The notes below the pieces were generated by a model that made no database searches, had not been told where the DNA came from, and saw only the letters and a program-made list of their open reading frames with translations. The translations under genes and the position numbers were made by a program. From the NCBI RefSeq assembly GCF_014596525.1, contig NZ_MSJP01000067.1, positions 62,001 to 126,000 of the forward strand: 64,000 nt of DNA, in the 5' to 3' direction. Numbering within the stretch: position 1 is the first letter of the stretch; every line of letters begins with the position of its first letter. Source of the DNA: Streptomyces sp. CBMA291. Lineage in GTDB: Bacteria; Actinomycetota; Actinomycetes; Streptomycetales; Streptomycetaceae. Positions 15,260-24,334 of the stretch are shown here, in pieces.

Positions 15260-18200
15260 GTGGACCGGGGGATCAGCGTCGACAACGACGGCACGGGCGT
15301 CGTGGTGATCGGCGACAACAACACGGTGGGGCCGGGGGCGGAACGGGCGGTCGGCTCGGCGTACCGCACGCAGCTCCTCCGCCTCGCCCCGCCCGAACTC
15401 GTCGACCGCGAGACGGAACTCGCCGAACTCGCCGACTTCTGCCGCACCGGACGCGGCTACCGCTGGTGGCGGGCGGACGCGTGGGCCGGGAAGTCGGCGC
15501 TCATGTCCTGGCTCGCCCTCCATCCCCCCGAGGGCGTACGGATCGTCCCCTTCTTCGTCACCGCCCGCCTCGGCGCCCAGAACGACGTCGTCGCCTATGT
15601 GGACGTCGTCCTCGAACAGCTCGCCCACCTCGCGGGCGAGGGCCTTCCCGCCCTGCTGACCGCCGCCACCCGCGAGGCCCATCTGCTGCGCCTGTACGAG
15701 ACGGCGGCCGATACCTGCGCCCGGCGCGGCGAGCGGCTCGTCCTCCTCGTCGACGGCCTCGACGAGGACCGGGGCCTGACGACGGGACCCGAGGCCCACT
15801 CGATCGCCGCGCTCCTCCCGTACAGCCGCCCCGACCTCCCGGTCCTCGTCTCCGGGCGGCTCAACCCGCCGCTTCCCGCCGACGTCCCCGAGGGCCATCC
15901 GCTCCGCGACCCGGCGACCGTCCGGATCCTCGCCCCCTCCCCGAGGGCCCGCGTGATCCGGTACGAGGCCGAGCGGGAGCTGAAGAGCCTGCTGACCGGC
16001 GGCGGACTGACGTACGAACTCCTCGCCCTGCTCACGGCGGCGGGCGGCGGACTGACCGCCGACGACCTCGCCGAACTGACCGGCGAAATCCCCTATCAGG
16101 TCCGCGACGTGCTGCGCACGGGCCCCGGACGCACGTTCGCGCTGCGCGGCGGGGCGTATCTGCTCGCCCACGAGGAACTGGCCGTCGCCGCGCGGGAGAT
16201 GCTGGGCCACCGCGAACTGGAGCGGTGCCGGGAGACCCTGCGGGGCTGGGCGGAGGAATGGCGCGCCCGCGACTGGCCCGCCGGGTCCCCCGCCTATCTG
16301 CTGCACGGCTGGTTCCCGATGCTCCGCGAGACCGGCGACCTGGACGGGATGCTGACCTGCGCCCTGGACGGGCCCCGGCACGAACGGCTCCTGGAGGAGA
16401 CGGGAGGCATCGGCGGGGCGTTGGCGGAGATCCGCGCGACGGGCGAGGCGGTGCTTGAACGGGGGGACGGGGAGGCCCTGGTGGCGACCATGCTGCGGCT
16501 CGCCTTTCGACGGAGCGAGCTGAGCTGGAGCGCCCGCGAGATCCCGGCGGAACTCGCGGCCTGCTGGGCGGCTGCCGGGCAGGTGGAACGGGCGGTGGCG
16601 ATGGTGCGGAGGGAGGACCGGGTCGCGACCGGCCGGGGGTTGTGCGTCGTCGGGCTGCGGCTGATCGAGTGGGGGGATCGCGCGCGTGCCGAGGAGCTTG
16701 CCGTGGAAGCCGAAGGGCTCTTCTACGGGGAGAGCAATGTCCACGAGCGGCGCAACCTGTGCGACAGCCTGGTGAGGCTGCTCCTGGCCCTGGGGCACCG
16801 GGACCGGGCGGAGCGCGCGTACGAACGGATCGACGCACTGACGAACTTCGGCAAGGTGGTGCCCCACCTGGTCGCGGCGCGGTGTGCGGCGGGGGAGTAC
16901 GACCGGGCGGCCGCGCTCGCCCGCGCCGAACCCGACAGCGACCTGAGCACACGGATGACGGAGACGGTCGTCCGGGCCCTGCTCGCGGCACACTTTCCGG
17001 ACCGTGCCGAGGCGGTGGTACGGGAAGCGGCGGTGGCGCGTCCGGCACTGCGTCCGGCGCTGCTGCTCGATGCCTCCCGGGCGTGGGGGGACGCAGGCCG
17101 GGTGGAACAGGGCGGGCTGTTTCTGGCCGAGGCGTTGGCGGAGCTGGCCGATGGAGTGGACCGGGCCGGCGGGGACAGCACGGTACGGGCGCTGGCCGCC
17201 GCAGGCGCCTTCGACTGCTTGGACGCCTTGCTGGCCACCTCTGAGAGGGAGCCGGAGTACTGGGGCGATGCCCTTGCCCGGGGCGGAGCTTGGGACCGGG
17301 CGCGCGCCGCCGCCGAGTCGGCCCCGAGGTACATGGAGAGCCAGATCCGGCAAACGATCGCTCGGGAAATGCTGAACGCCGGACTCCTGGAAGAAGCCGA
17401 AAAAGCTACGCTGGAAGCTCCGTACTCGCTCCTCTGGGGAGCGCTTGCGGCGGCGCACCTCCGCGCGGGGGAGCTGGACCGGGTCGGGGCGCTGCGCGCC
17501 CGCCCGGATACCTGGTGGGACATCGAGGTACACGCGGCCTACGCGAAGGCCCTGTGCGCCGCGGGTCGCCGCGCGGAGGCGATGGCCCTGCTGGTCGGCG
17601 GGCCGTCCGACTCCGGGATCGGCATCGGCATCGCGGACGCCCTGCTCGACGCCGGTGAGCAGGCCGCCGCCGTCGAACTGCTCACCTCGCTGGAGCGCCG
17701 GCTGCGGGTTCCCCGCCCGAGGCCCCTGGCCTGGAGCATGCTGTCGCTGGCCGCCTGCCTGCTCGGCGACGGGTCCGGAGCGGCGAAGGCCGAGGATCTG
17801 CTCGCCTCGGTGCGGCGCCACAGAGGCCTGGACGAGGACGATCCCCTGCACGCCACGGTGCTCCTGGCTCGCGGGCAGCGGGACCGGGCGGAGGAACTGG
17901 CCTGGCAGGAGGAGAACGCCTGGACACGGGAGCGATGGCTGGTCAAGGTCCTGCAAGCGCGGCTCGCGGCGGGGGAGTACACGGCTGTGGCCCGGCTCGG
18001 GGCGCGGGCAGCGGACGAACTGCTCTCCGCAGCGGACGAACTGCTCTCCGCAGCGGTGCGGGGGCTCGTGGAGGCGGGAGCCTGGGAGGAGGCACTGCCG
18101 CTCCTGGAGGAGGCGGGCGGTTTCGAGGAGTGGCGACTGTCGGCCGTGATGGCGACGGGTCTCGCTCGGGCGGGCCGCGTGGCCGAGGCGGCCCGATGGC

Positions 18201-18790
18201 TGCGGAAGCCCGAGCAGGTCATGAGCCGGGGCCTGATCATGCTCGTCCTGGTGGACGTCACCCGCGCCTATCTCACGCTGGGGCGACATGAGGAGGCCGT
18301 ACGGCTGGTGGAGCGCGCGCGGGTCGAGATGCGGGATTGGGACGGCAATACGTTTGAGACCGCCGTCGCCCGTGCCCTCGTCCTGCTGGGCTCGTACGAG
18401 GAAGCGGTCGACTACGTCCGGGAGACGGCCTCGCTGGACGCGGGCAGCGCCCTGATCTCCGTAGCGGAGCAGCTGATCACCGAGAAGGAGTACGAGCAGG
18501 CGCTCACTCTCCTCGGCGAGCTGAACACGATCGGGCAGCCGCGCGCGGCCCTCTACACCAAGCTCGCCCTCGTCCACCCCCACCCGCAGACCGCCCGGGA
18601 GTGCGCCGCCCGCGCCCTGCACCTGGGCGACTGGAGGGAGGACCTCCCGGCCGTCCTCCACTGCGCCCCCGAGACCGTCCCCCTCCTCGTAGCCGAAGGC
18701 GAACGTCTCCGCGGCCTCCTGGCCCGTTACGCCGAACGGGACAAGTCCGACACCCGTACCTCCTCCACGAACGCCTCCCCCCGTACGTAA
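15260..18790 (+). CDS. large STAND-type NTPase with C-terminal helical-repeat region
   Basis: 1176 residues. A short glycine/asparagine segment (GVVVIGDNNTVGPG, residues ~14-27) precedes an NTPase module starting ELVDRETELAELADF. Its P-loop is the variant AWAGKSAL (A74-L81), in which the first Gly of GxxxxGK(S/T) is replaced. Walker B is LVLLVDGLDED (D165, D168, E169). A winged-helix-like region follows (GLTADDLAELTGEIPYQVRDVL). From ~residue 415 to ~1150 the protein is TPR-like helical repeats with recurring RAEELA and AGEYDRAAALAR units. This is the architecture of signal-transducing STAND ATPases, in which the repeat array senses a ligand; many prokaryotic members act in antiviral defence. 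No effector domain is recognised. Its 3' end overlaps the convergent dehydrogenase by 64 bp. GTG 15260 is the start. Confidence 0.8.
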   Translation: MDRGISVDNDGTGVVVIGDNNTVGPGAERAVGSAYRTQLLRLAPPELVDRETELAELADFCRTGRGYRWWRADAWAGKSALMSWLALHPPEGVRIVPFFVTARLGAQNDVVAYVDVVLEQLAHLAGEGLPALLTAATREAHLLRLYETAADTCARRGERLVLLVDGLDEDRGLTTGPEAHSIAALLPYSRPDLPVLVSGRLNPPLPADVPEGHPLRDPATVRILAPSPRARVIRYEAERELKSLLTGGGLTYELLALLTAAGGGLTADDLAELTGEIPYQVRDVLRTGPGRTFALRGGAYLLAHEELAVAAREMLGHRELERCRETLRGWAEEWRARDWPAGSPAYLLHGWFPMLRETGDLDGMLTCALDGPRHERLLEETGGIGGALAEIRATGEAVLERGDGEALVATMLRLAFRRSELSWSAREIPAELAACWAAAGQVERAVAMVRREDRVATGRGLCVVGLRLIEWGDRARAEELAVEAEGLFYGESNVHERRNLCDSLVRLLLALGHRDRAERAYERIDALTNFGKVVPHLVAARCAAGEYDRAAALARAEPDSDLSTRMTETVVRALLAAHFPDRAEAVVREAAVARPALRPALLLDASRAWGDAGRVEQGGLFLAEALAELADGVDRAGGDSTVRALAAAGAFDCLDALLATSEREPEYWGDALARGGAWDRARAAAESAPRYMESQIRQTIAREMLNAGLLEEAEKATLEAPYSLLWGALAAAHLRAGELDRVGALRARPDTWWDIEVHAAYAKALCAAGRRAEAMALLVGGPSDSGIGIGIADALLDAGEQAAAVELLTSLERRLRVPRPRPLAWSMLSLAACLLGDGSGAAKAEDLLASVRRHRGLDEDDPLHATVLLARGQRDRAEELAWQEENAWTRERWLVKVLQARLAAGEYTAVARLGARAADELLSAADELLSAAVRGLVEAGAWEEALPLLEEAGGFEEWRLSAVMATGLARAGRVAEAARWLRKPEQVMSRGLIMLVLVDVTRAYLTLGRHEEAVRLVERARVEMRDWDGNTFETAVARALVLLGSYEEAVDYVRETASLDAGSALISVAEQLITEKEYEQALTLLGELNTIGQPRAALYTKLALVHPHPQTARECAARALHLGDWREDLPAVLHCAPETVPLLVAEGERLRGLLARYAERDKSDTRTSSTNASPRT
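18008..18049. repeat. 21-bp in-frame tandem duplication inside the STAND gene
   Basis: The unit GCAGCGGACGAACTGCTCTCC is exactly repeated, encoding AADELLSAADELLSA at about residues 917-930. It adds seven residues (two helical turns) to the repeat domain and looks recent because both copies are identical. Confidence 0.8.
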
Positions 18791-19746
18791 CGCTCGACCT
18801 CTCCCAGCGCCTGGTCCGTCATGCGGTGGAGTTCGTTGCCCAGGGAACCGGCCACATGGGGGGTGAGGAGGACGTTCGGGAGGGTGTAGAGGGGGGAGTC
18901 CGGGGCCGGGATTTCCGGGTCCGTGACGTCGAGGATCGCGTGGAGGCGGCCCGAGACGAGGTGGGGGAGGAGGGCTTCCTCGTCGATCAGGGAGCCCCGG
19001 GAGGTGTTGATCAGGGTCGCCCCGTCCGGCATCGCCGCCAGCCGCTCCGCGTCGATCATGCGGTACGTGGCGGGGAGTTGCGGCGCGTGGACGGAGACGA
19101 CCGAGCTGCGGGCGCACAGTTCGTCGAGGGTGACGAGGGTGACGCCGGGCGGCGGGGACGTCACGTACGGGTCGTACAGGAGGACGTCGAGGTCGAAGGG
19201 GGCGAGTAGTTCGATGACCCGGCGGCCGATGCGGGAGGCGCCCACGATGCCGACGGTGCGCCGGTAGTTGCCCCAGTCGGCGGCTTCGGCGAGCCAGGGG
19301 GGTGCGGCGCCGAGTTCCGCGTACTGCCGGGCGGATTCGAGGACCCGCTTCCCGGCGAAGAGGATCGCGGCGAGGGTGTATTCGGCGACGGGCAGCGCGT
19401 TGGCCCCTGCGGCCGAGGTGACGCGCAGGCCCCGCTCCCAGCAGGCGTCGGTGATGTGGTGCTTGACCGAACCCGCCGCGTGGATGACGGCCTTGAGGCG
19501 CGGGGCGCGGTCGAGGACCTCGGCGGTGAGCGGGGTCGCGCCCCAGCAGGTGAGGAGGATCTCGGCCTCGGCGAGGGCGGCGGCGACGCGTTCGTCGGGC
19601 CTGTTCAGGTCGTGGGCGACCAGGTGCGGATCGGTGCGGGTGAGCGCGCCGAGGCGGGCGCGGTGGGTGTCGTCGAAGAGGCGGTCGGCGACGCCCTCGC
19701 CCATGGCGAGGAGGAGGGACGGCCGATTGTCAGTGGTCGGGTGCAT
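18727..19746 (-). CDS. D-2-hydroxyacid dehydrogenase family protein
   Basis: 339 residues. The NAD-binding motif TVGIVGASRIGRRVIE lies mid-protein (~160-175), and INTSRGSLIDEEAL and LLTPHVAGS (catalytic His region) are present. The family reversibly oxidises D-2-hydroxy acids; the arrangement here, last in an ABC sugar-transport operon, suggests a sugar-acid substrate (inference). ATG 19746 is 17 bp after the permease stop, in the same direction. Confidence 0.88.
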   Translation of the reverse strand: MHPTTDNRPSLLLAMGEGVADRLFDDTHRARLGALTRTDPHLVAHDLNRPDERVAAALAEAEILLTCWGATPLTAEVLDRAPRLKAVIHAAGSVKHHITDACWERGLRVTSAAGANALPVAEYTLAAILFAGKRVLESARQYAELGAAPPWLAEAADWGNYRRTVGIVGASRIGRRVIELLAPFDLDVLLYDPYVTSPPPGVTLVTLDELCARSSVVSVHAPQLPATYRMIDAERLAAMPDGATLINTSRGSLIDEEALLPHLVSGRLHAILDVTDPEIPAPDSPLYTLPNVLLTPHVAGSLGNELHRMTDQALGEVERYVRGEAFVEEVRVSDLSRSA

Positions 19747-19763
19747 CGTGGTACCTGGCTTCC

Positions 19764-20618
19764 TCACTTGACGCTGCCGGCGGTCATTCCGGCCTTCCAG
19801 TGGCGCTGGAGGGAGACGAAGGCGACGACGAGGGGGACGACGGCGAGGAGGGAGCCGGTGACGACGAGGGGGTAGAAGTCGGGTTCGGCGTGGGCGTTGC
19901 TGTTCCACGCGTACAGGCCGAGGCTCAGCGGGTAGAGCTTCTGGTCCGAGAGCATCACCAGGGGGAGGAAGAAGTTGTTCCAGATGGCGGTGAACTGGAA
20001 GAGGAAGACGGTCACGAAGCCGGGCATGACCATGCGCAGGCCGATGGACCAGAAGACGCGCAGCTCGCTCGCCCCGTCGATACGGGCGGCTTCCAGGGCC
20101 TCGTCGGGGAGGTAGCCGGCGCAGAACACCCGGGACAGGTAGACGCCGAAGGGGTTGACGAGGACGGGGATGAAGACGGCCCAGTAGGTGTTGACGATGC
20201 CGACCTCGCTGGCGAGGAGGTACATCGGCAGGGCGAGCGCGGTGGTGGGGACGAGCACGCCCAGCAGGACGAGGCCGAAGAGCTTCTCCTTGCCCCGGAA
20301 GTCGTAGACGTGGAAGGCGTATCCGGCGGCGACGCTGACGAGCGAGCAGACCAGGGCGCCGATCCCGGCGTACAGGAGGCTGTTGGCGTACCAGTGGAAG
20401 TAGATGCCGTCGTTGTACGAGGCGAGCCGGGAGAGGTTGCCGCCGAGGTCGAAGCCGTCGAAGGAGAAGGCGTTTCCGGCGAGCAGTCCACCGGCGTCCT
20501 TGGTGGCGGCGGTGACCAGCCAGACCAGCGGGAAGAGCATGTAGACGACGGCCAGGACGAGGGCGCCGTTGACGGCCGCCTTGGAGAGCCAGCGGTTCGC
20601 GGGGCGGGAGCCGTTCAC
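19764..20618 (-). CDS. carbohydrate ABC transporter permease (MalG type)
   Basis: 284 residues with six predicted membrane segments. It contains the EAA loop EALEAARIDGASELRVFWSIGLRMVMPG, which contacts the ATPase. GTG 20618 overlaps the stop of the preceding permease by 4 bp. No ATPase gene is present in this operon; a shared MsiK-type ATPase elsewhere would be needed, which is the usual Streptomyces arrangement. Confidence 0.92.
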   Translation of the reverse strand: MNGSRPANRWLSKAAVNGALVLAVVYMLFPLVWLVTAATKDAGGLLAGNAFSFDGFDLGGNLSRLASYNDGIYFHWYANSLLYAGIGALVCSLVSVAAGYAFHVYDFRGKEKLFGLVLLGVLVPTTALALPMYLLASEVGIVNTYWAVFIPVLVNPFGVYLSRVFCAGYLPDEALEAARIDGASELRVFWSIGLRMVMPGFVTVFLFQFTAIWNNFFLPLVMLSDQKLYPLSLGLYAWNSNAHAEPDFYPLVVTGSLLAVVPLVVAFVSLQRHWKAGMTAGSVK

Positions 20619-21514
20619 GCGGTGCGCTCCTTCCGGGCGGCCCGGCGGCCGTTCAGCCGTGTCACTCCGAAGGAGAGCAGGGCCGCCGTCAGGGCGAGGA
20701 GGACGGAGGCCGCGGCGGCGAGTCCGTAGTCGTTGCGGTCGAAGGCCGCGGTGTAGGCGTACATGTTCGGCGTCCAGGTGGAGGTGACGGCGGAGCCGGT
20801 GCCCTTGTTGAGGATCAGCGGTTCGGTGAAGAGCTGGAGCGAACCGATGACGGTGAAGAGGGCGACCATCGTGAGGGAGGCCTTGACCAGCGGGACCTTG
20901 ATGGCGAAGGCGATCCGCCAGGCGCCCGCGCCGTCGACGGTGGCCGCTTCGAGGACGGACCGGTCGATGGCCTGGAGGGCCGCGTAGAAGATGACCATGT
21001 TGTAGCCGAGCCACTCCCACAGCGCGATGTTGACGACGGAGGGGAGGGCGCCTTCGGGGGAGAAGAAGTCGAAGCCGATTCCTCCGCTCTCCATGGCCTG
21101 GACGACCGGGCTGAGCTGGGGCGTGTAGAGGTACACCCAGATCAGGGCAGCGATGATGCCGGGGACCGCGTGCGGCAGGAACAGCGCGAGCTGAAAGAAG
21201 CGGCGGGCGCGGGCGAGCGCCGAGTCGAGCAGGAGGGCGAGGCCGAGGGCCCCGGCGAGCAGCAGCGGGATGTAGAACAGGCAGTAGCCGAGGAGGACGA
21301 CGAAGCCCTCGCGGAAAGCCCGGTCACCCAGCGCCGCCGTGTAGTTGTCGAGGCCGCTGAAGACGGTCTCGGCGCCGCCGAAGCCCAGTCCCGACTGCTT
21401 CTCGGTGAAGAGGCTGAGCCAGACCGCGTATCCGATCGGCACCACCATCACGGCGAGGAACAGGACGAAGAACGGGGTCAGCAGGATCGTGGCGGCGCGG
21501 GTGCGGGCCTTCAT
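20615..21514 (-). CDS. carbohydrate ABC transporter permease (MalF type)
   Basis: 299 residues with six membrane segments, starting MKARTRAATILLTPFFVLFLA. It has the EAA loop VLEAATVDGAGAWRIAFAIKVPLVK. It forms the heteromeric channel with the permease encoded immediately downstream. It begins 4 bp after the solute-binding protein gene. Confidence 0.92.
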   Translation of the reverse strand: MKARTRAATILLTPFFVLFLAVMVVPIGYAVWLSLFTEKQSGLGFGGAETVFSGLDNYTAALGDRAFREGFVVLLGYCLFYIPLLLAGALGLALLLDSALARARRFFQLALFLPHAVPGIIAALIWVYLYTPQLSPVVQAMESGGIGFDFFSPEGALPSVVNIALWEWLGYNMVIFYAALQAIDRSVLEAATVDGAGAWRIAFAIKVPLVKASLTMVALFTVIGSLQLFTEPLILNKGTGSAVTSTWTPNMYAYTAAFDRNDYGLAAAASVLLALTAALLSFGVTRLNGRRAARKERTA

Positions 21515-21518
21515 TCGG

Positions 21519-22835
21519 TCAGCCCTCTACCTTCAGGCCGCGCTTGGTCAGCTCCGCGACGGTGGCGTCGTGACCGGCCTTGATCGCGTCGGCGATGCCG
21601 GGACCACCCTGGGTGATCTTGCCGAAGTTGTCCTTGATGGTGGTGTTGGTGGTGCCGGTGGTCGGTCCCCAGGCCCAGTTGGGGCTGATGGAGGCACCGG
21701 CGGCCTCGAAGAGGGCGTAGATGTCCTGGCCGCCGTAGTAGCCGGCGTCGAAGGCCTTCTTGGCGGCGGGCCGCAGGGCGGTGGCGGCCGGGAAGGCGGA
21801 GGAAGTGCCGGAGGCGATGCGGGCCTTGATGCCTTCCTCGGTGGTGGTCATCCACTTGGCGAAGGTGACGGCGGCGGCCTTCTGCTTGCTGCCCTTGGTC
21901 ACGGCGAAGGAGGTGCCGCCGAGCATGCCGCTGGCGGGCTTGCCGTCCCAGCTGGGCATGGGGGCCACGGCCCACTTGCCGTCCTGCTCGGGGAGGGTTC
22001 CCTTGAGGACGCCCGCGCCCCAGGACGCGCCGAGGTAGCCGATGGTGGAGCCGTTCTTGAGGGAGCCGGTCCACTCGGGGCTGAAGGAGGCGTTCTTGTG
22101 GACGAGCCCGGCGTCGAGGAGGCCCTGCCAGTAGGCGGTGACCTTGGTGGTGGCGGCGTCCGTGGTGTCGACCTTCCAGGTCTCGTCCTCGGCCTTGAAC
22201 CACTGGGCCCCGGCCTGCCAGGCCATGGCCTCGAAGGTGGTCGGGTCGTCCGGGAAGAAGGTGGCGATACGGGCCTTGGCGTCGGCCTTCTTGACCTGCT
22301 CGGCGGCCTTCTTGAACTCGTCCCAGGTGGTGGGGACCTGGACCTTGTACTTCTCGAAGAGGTCCTTGCGGTAGAAGAAGGCCTGGGGGGAGGCGTCGAA
22401 GGGGACGGCCCAGGTCTTGCCGCCGAGGGTGGTGAGCTCGACGGTCTGCGGGAGCAGCTTGGCACGGTCGGCCTCGGTGAACTCGCCGCCGATGTCCTGG
22501 AGGGCGCCCGAGCTGACGAACTCGGGGAGCGAGGAGTACTCGATGGAGACGAGGTCGGGGGCGTTTCCGGCCTTGACGGCGTTGGAGATCTTGGCGTAGC
22601 CGCCCGCCGTGCCGGAGGGGATCTCCTCGAACTTCACCTTGATGTCGGTGTGCGAGGCGTTGAAGGCGTCGACGACGTCCTTGGAGCCCTTGGCCCAGCC
22701 CCAGAAGGTGAGGTTGACGGGCTCGTCCGACTTCTTCGCTGTGTCGTCACCGCTGCCGCCGCACGCCGTGAGCACGGCGAGGGCGGCGGCGGTGCCGGCT
22801 ATGACACGGGACGTTCTGCTCCAACTGAGAGTCAC
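21519..22835 (-). CDS. sugar ABC transporter solute-binding lipoprotein
   Basis: 438 residues. The lipoprotein signal peptide ends at AVLTACGGSG (Cys ~25). The mature part starts with VNLTFWGWAKGSKDVVDAFN and has the family-1 extracellular binding-protein pattern (NAPDLVSIEY, WAVPFDASPQAFFYRKDLF, FPDDPTTFEAMAWQAGAQWF). It binds the substrate outside the membrane and delivers it to the two permeases. GTG 22835 follows GAGGAGCC. The promoter and operator directly upstream match those of the DUF2264 gene, so they form one regulon. Confidence 0.93.
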   Translation of the reverse strand: MTLSWSRTSRVIAGTAAALAVLTACGGSGDDTAKKSDEPVNLTFWGWAKGSKDVVDAFNASHTDIKVKFEEIPSGTAGGYAKISNAVKAGNAPDLVSIEYSSLPEFVSSGALQDIGGEFTEADRAKLLPQTVELTTLGGKTWAVPFDASPQAFFYRKDLFEKYKVQVPTTWDEFKKAAEQVKKADAKARIATFFPDDPTTFEAMAWQAGAQWFKAEDETWKVDTTDAATTKVTAYWQGLLDAGLVHKNASFSPEWTGSLKNGSTIGYLGASWGAGVLKGTLPEQDGKWAVAPMPSWDGKPASGMLGGTSFAVTKGSKQKAAAVTFAKWMTTTEEGIKARIASGTSSAFPAATALRPAAKKAFDAGYYGGQDIYALFEAAGASISPNWAWGPTTGTTNTTIKDNFGKITQGGPGIADAIKAGHDATVAELTKRGLKVEG

Positions 22836-22876
22836 GGCACGGCTCCTCTGGGCGGTCTTGGGAGGTTGTGGGCGTG

Positions 22877-22905
22877 ATCCTGTGTCCGTTTATGACCGAA
22901 GTCAA
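22877..22905 (-). promoter_or_regulatory. promoter of the sugar ABC operon
   Basis: On the minus strand TTGACT (22905-22900), 17 bp, then CAGGAT (22882-22877). The divergent DUF2264 promoter has the same -10 and spacing. Confidence 0.75.
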
Positions 22906-22920
22906 GAGCGAAAGATTGTT

Positions 22921-22946
22921 TGATCGAAAAAAGATCAGTTCGATCA
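22921..22946. promoter_or_regulatory. operator copy 1, TGATCGAA-N10-TTCGATCA
   Basis: A perfect inverted repeat just upstream of the -35 of the ABC operon. Its right arm overlaps the last codons of the regulator gene (stop at 22944). The same 26-bp architecture recurs at 24222-24247. Confidence 0.8.
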
Positions 22947-24161
22947 GCGGCGGAGGTCGGGCGTGTCGGCCCCCGCGACCCTGTTCGCACCAGCGGCCGG
23001 GGAAGGGTTCGCGGAGGGGTTCGTGACCCCGCCCGTGACCCCGCCCGTGACCCCGCTCGCGACCCCGCCCGTACCGGCCCCGGCCGCCCCGCAGGACTCC
23101 CGTACGCGCAGCCTCGGCAGCAGTCCGAGATGGCGCCGCGCCGCGTCCTCGCCGGGCCGCTCCGTGAGCCGCTCAAGCAGGAGTTCGGCCGCGTGCCGCC
23201 CCACCTGGCGCTTCGGCGGGGCCACCGCCGTCAGCGGGATGTCCGCGAGGGCCGCCACCTCGTCGTCGTACGCGATGAGCGCCAGGTCCTGCGGCACCCG
23301 CACGCCCAGCTGGGCCAGGCGCTGCACGACCTCGATCGCGTCCACGTCGTTGTGCACGAGCGCCGCGCTCGTCAGCCCCGAGCGGACCGCGTCGTGCAGC
23401 GTCCGCACCGCGCGCTCGAACCCCTCCGGATCCGCCTCCGCCGACACGGAGTCGACGACCGGCCGGGGCTCCGCGAGGCCCAGCGTCTTCAGCGCGTCGG
23501 CGTATCCGGCGCGCACGGCGAGCGCGGTGGGGGAGTCGAGCCGGGCCACGAGCAGCGGCGTCGCGTGCCCGAGGGAGAGCAGATGGCGCAGGGCGAGCAG
23601 CACGCCGTGGCCGTGGTCGGACGAGACCCGGTCCAGGCCGTCGAGCGGGCTGCCGGGCTCGGCCGTGCGCTCCAGGAGCACGGCGGGCACGGGCAGTTCC
23701 GCGAGCCAGTCGCCGTACGCGGGCCGGTCCTCGGTCCCGCGCCAGCCCGGCGCGACGAGCACGCCCTCCGCGCCCGCCGCGAGCAGCCCCTCGGTCCGGG
23801 CCCTGTCCTCCTCCGGCCGGTAGTCCGAGATCCGCAGCACGAGCCGGGCGCCGGCCCGCGCCGCCGCCTCGTGCGCCCCCTGGATGACCTCGGCGAAGTA
23901 GTACGTGGCGGAGGGCGCGAGCAGGCCGATGACCAGGCCTTCGGCGGGCCGCGCGCCCTCGCCGCCGCCCTGCCGCTCCGGCCAGGACACCTGGCCGTGC
24001 ACCCGGTCGAGCAGCCCGCGCCCGGCCAGGAGTTCGACGTCCCTGCGGGCGGTGACGGGGGAGACCCCGAGCCGTTCGGCCAGTTCGGAGACGCGGGCGG
24101 TGCCGCGCTCGCGCACCAGGGCCAGCAGTCGGTCGTGTCGGTCGGCAGCACTCTCGCGCAC
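22944..24161 (-). CDS. hybrid regulator: DeoR-type helix-turn-helix with LacI-type sugar-binding domain
   Basis: 405 residues. The N-terminus RLLALVRERGTARVSELAERLGVSPVTARRDVELL is a DeoR-like winged helix-turn-helix. From ~residue 75 a periplasmic-binding-protein domain follows (VIGLLAPSATYYFAEVIQGAHEAA, VSSDHGHGVLLALRHLLSLGH, ALIAYDDEVAALADIPLTAV), as in LacI regulators. The C-terminal ~40 residues are a Gly/Val/Thr repeat made of 12-bp DNA units (23023-23070). It lies between the ABC operon and the DUF2264 gene, each preceded by the same operator, so it is presumably their sugar-responsive repressor. GTG 24161 follows GCGAGGGGGAA. Confidence 0.85.
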   Translation of the reverse strand: MRESAADRHDRLLALVRERGTARVSELAERLGVSPVTARRDVELLAGRGLLDRVHGQVSWPERQGGGEGARPAEGLVIGLLAPSATYYFAEVIQGAHEAAARAGARLVLRISDYRPEEDRARTEGLLAAGAEGVLVAPGWRGTEDRPAYGDWLAELPVPAVLLERTAEPGSPLDGLDRVSSDHGHGVLLALRHLLSLGHATPLLVARLDSPTALAVRAGYADALKTLGLAEPRPVVDSVSAEADPEGFERAVRTLHDAVRSGLTSAALVHNDVDAIEVVQRLAQLGVRVPQDLALIAYDDEVAALADIPLTAVAPPKRQVGRHAAELLLERLTERPGEDAARRHLGLLPRLRVRESCGAAGAGTGGVASGVTGGVTGGVTNPSANPSPAAGANRVAGADTPDLRR

Positions 24162-24221
24162 GCGCAGTTCCCCCTCGCGGTGGTGGTGGTCCTCCGACCT
24201 TAGTTCACTCCCCCCTGCGAA

Positions 24222-24247
24222 TGATCGAAAGAAAGGAGTTTCGATCA
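24222..24247. promoter_or_regulatory. operator copy 2, TGATCGAA-N10-TTCGATCA
   Basis: Identical layout to 22921-22946. Here the symmetry extends to 13-bp arms (24218-24230 / 24239-24251, CGAATGATCGAAA and TTTCGATCATTCG). It sits between the regulator and DUF2264 genes, about 15 bp upstream of the DUF2264 -35, so it could control both. Confidence 0.85.
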
Positions 24248-24262
24248 TTCGCTCGGATTCTC

Positions 24263-24291
24263 TTGACGTTCGATCGGAGTTTGTTCAGGAT
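24263..24291 (+). promoter_or_regulatory. promoter of the DUF2264 gene
   Basis: TTGACG (24263-24268), 17 bp, CAGGAT (24286-24291). The spacer contains an extra half-site TTCGATC (24269-24275). Confidence 0.75.
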
Positions 24292-24334
24292 TCCCGACGA
24301 CGCCGATGTCACCGCAGGGAGCCCAGGGAGCATC

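Noticed and set aside
12940..15447. 835-codon minus-strand open frame across groES-groEL
   Set aside because: Antisense shadow of two highly conserved chaperonin genes; high third-position GC keeps such frames open.
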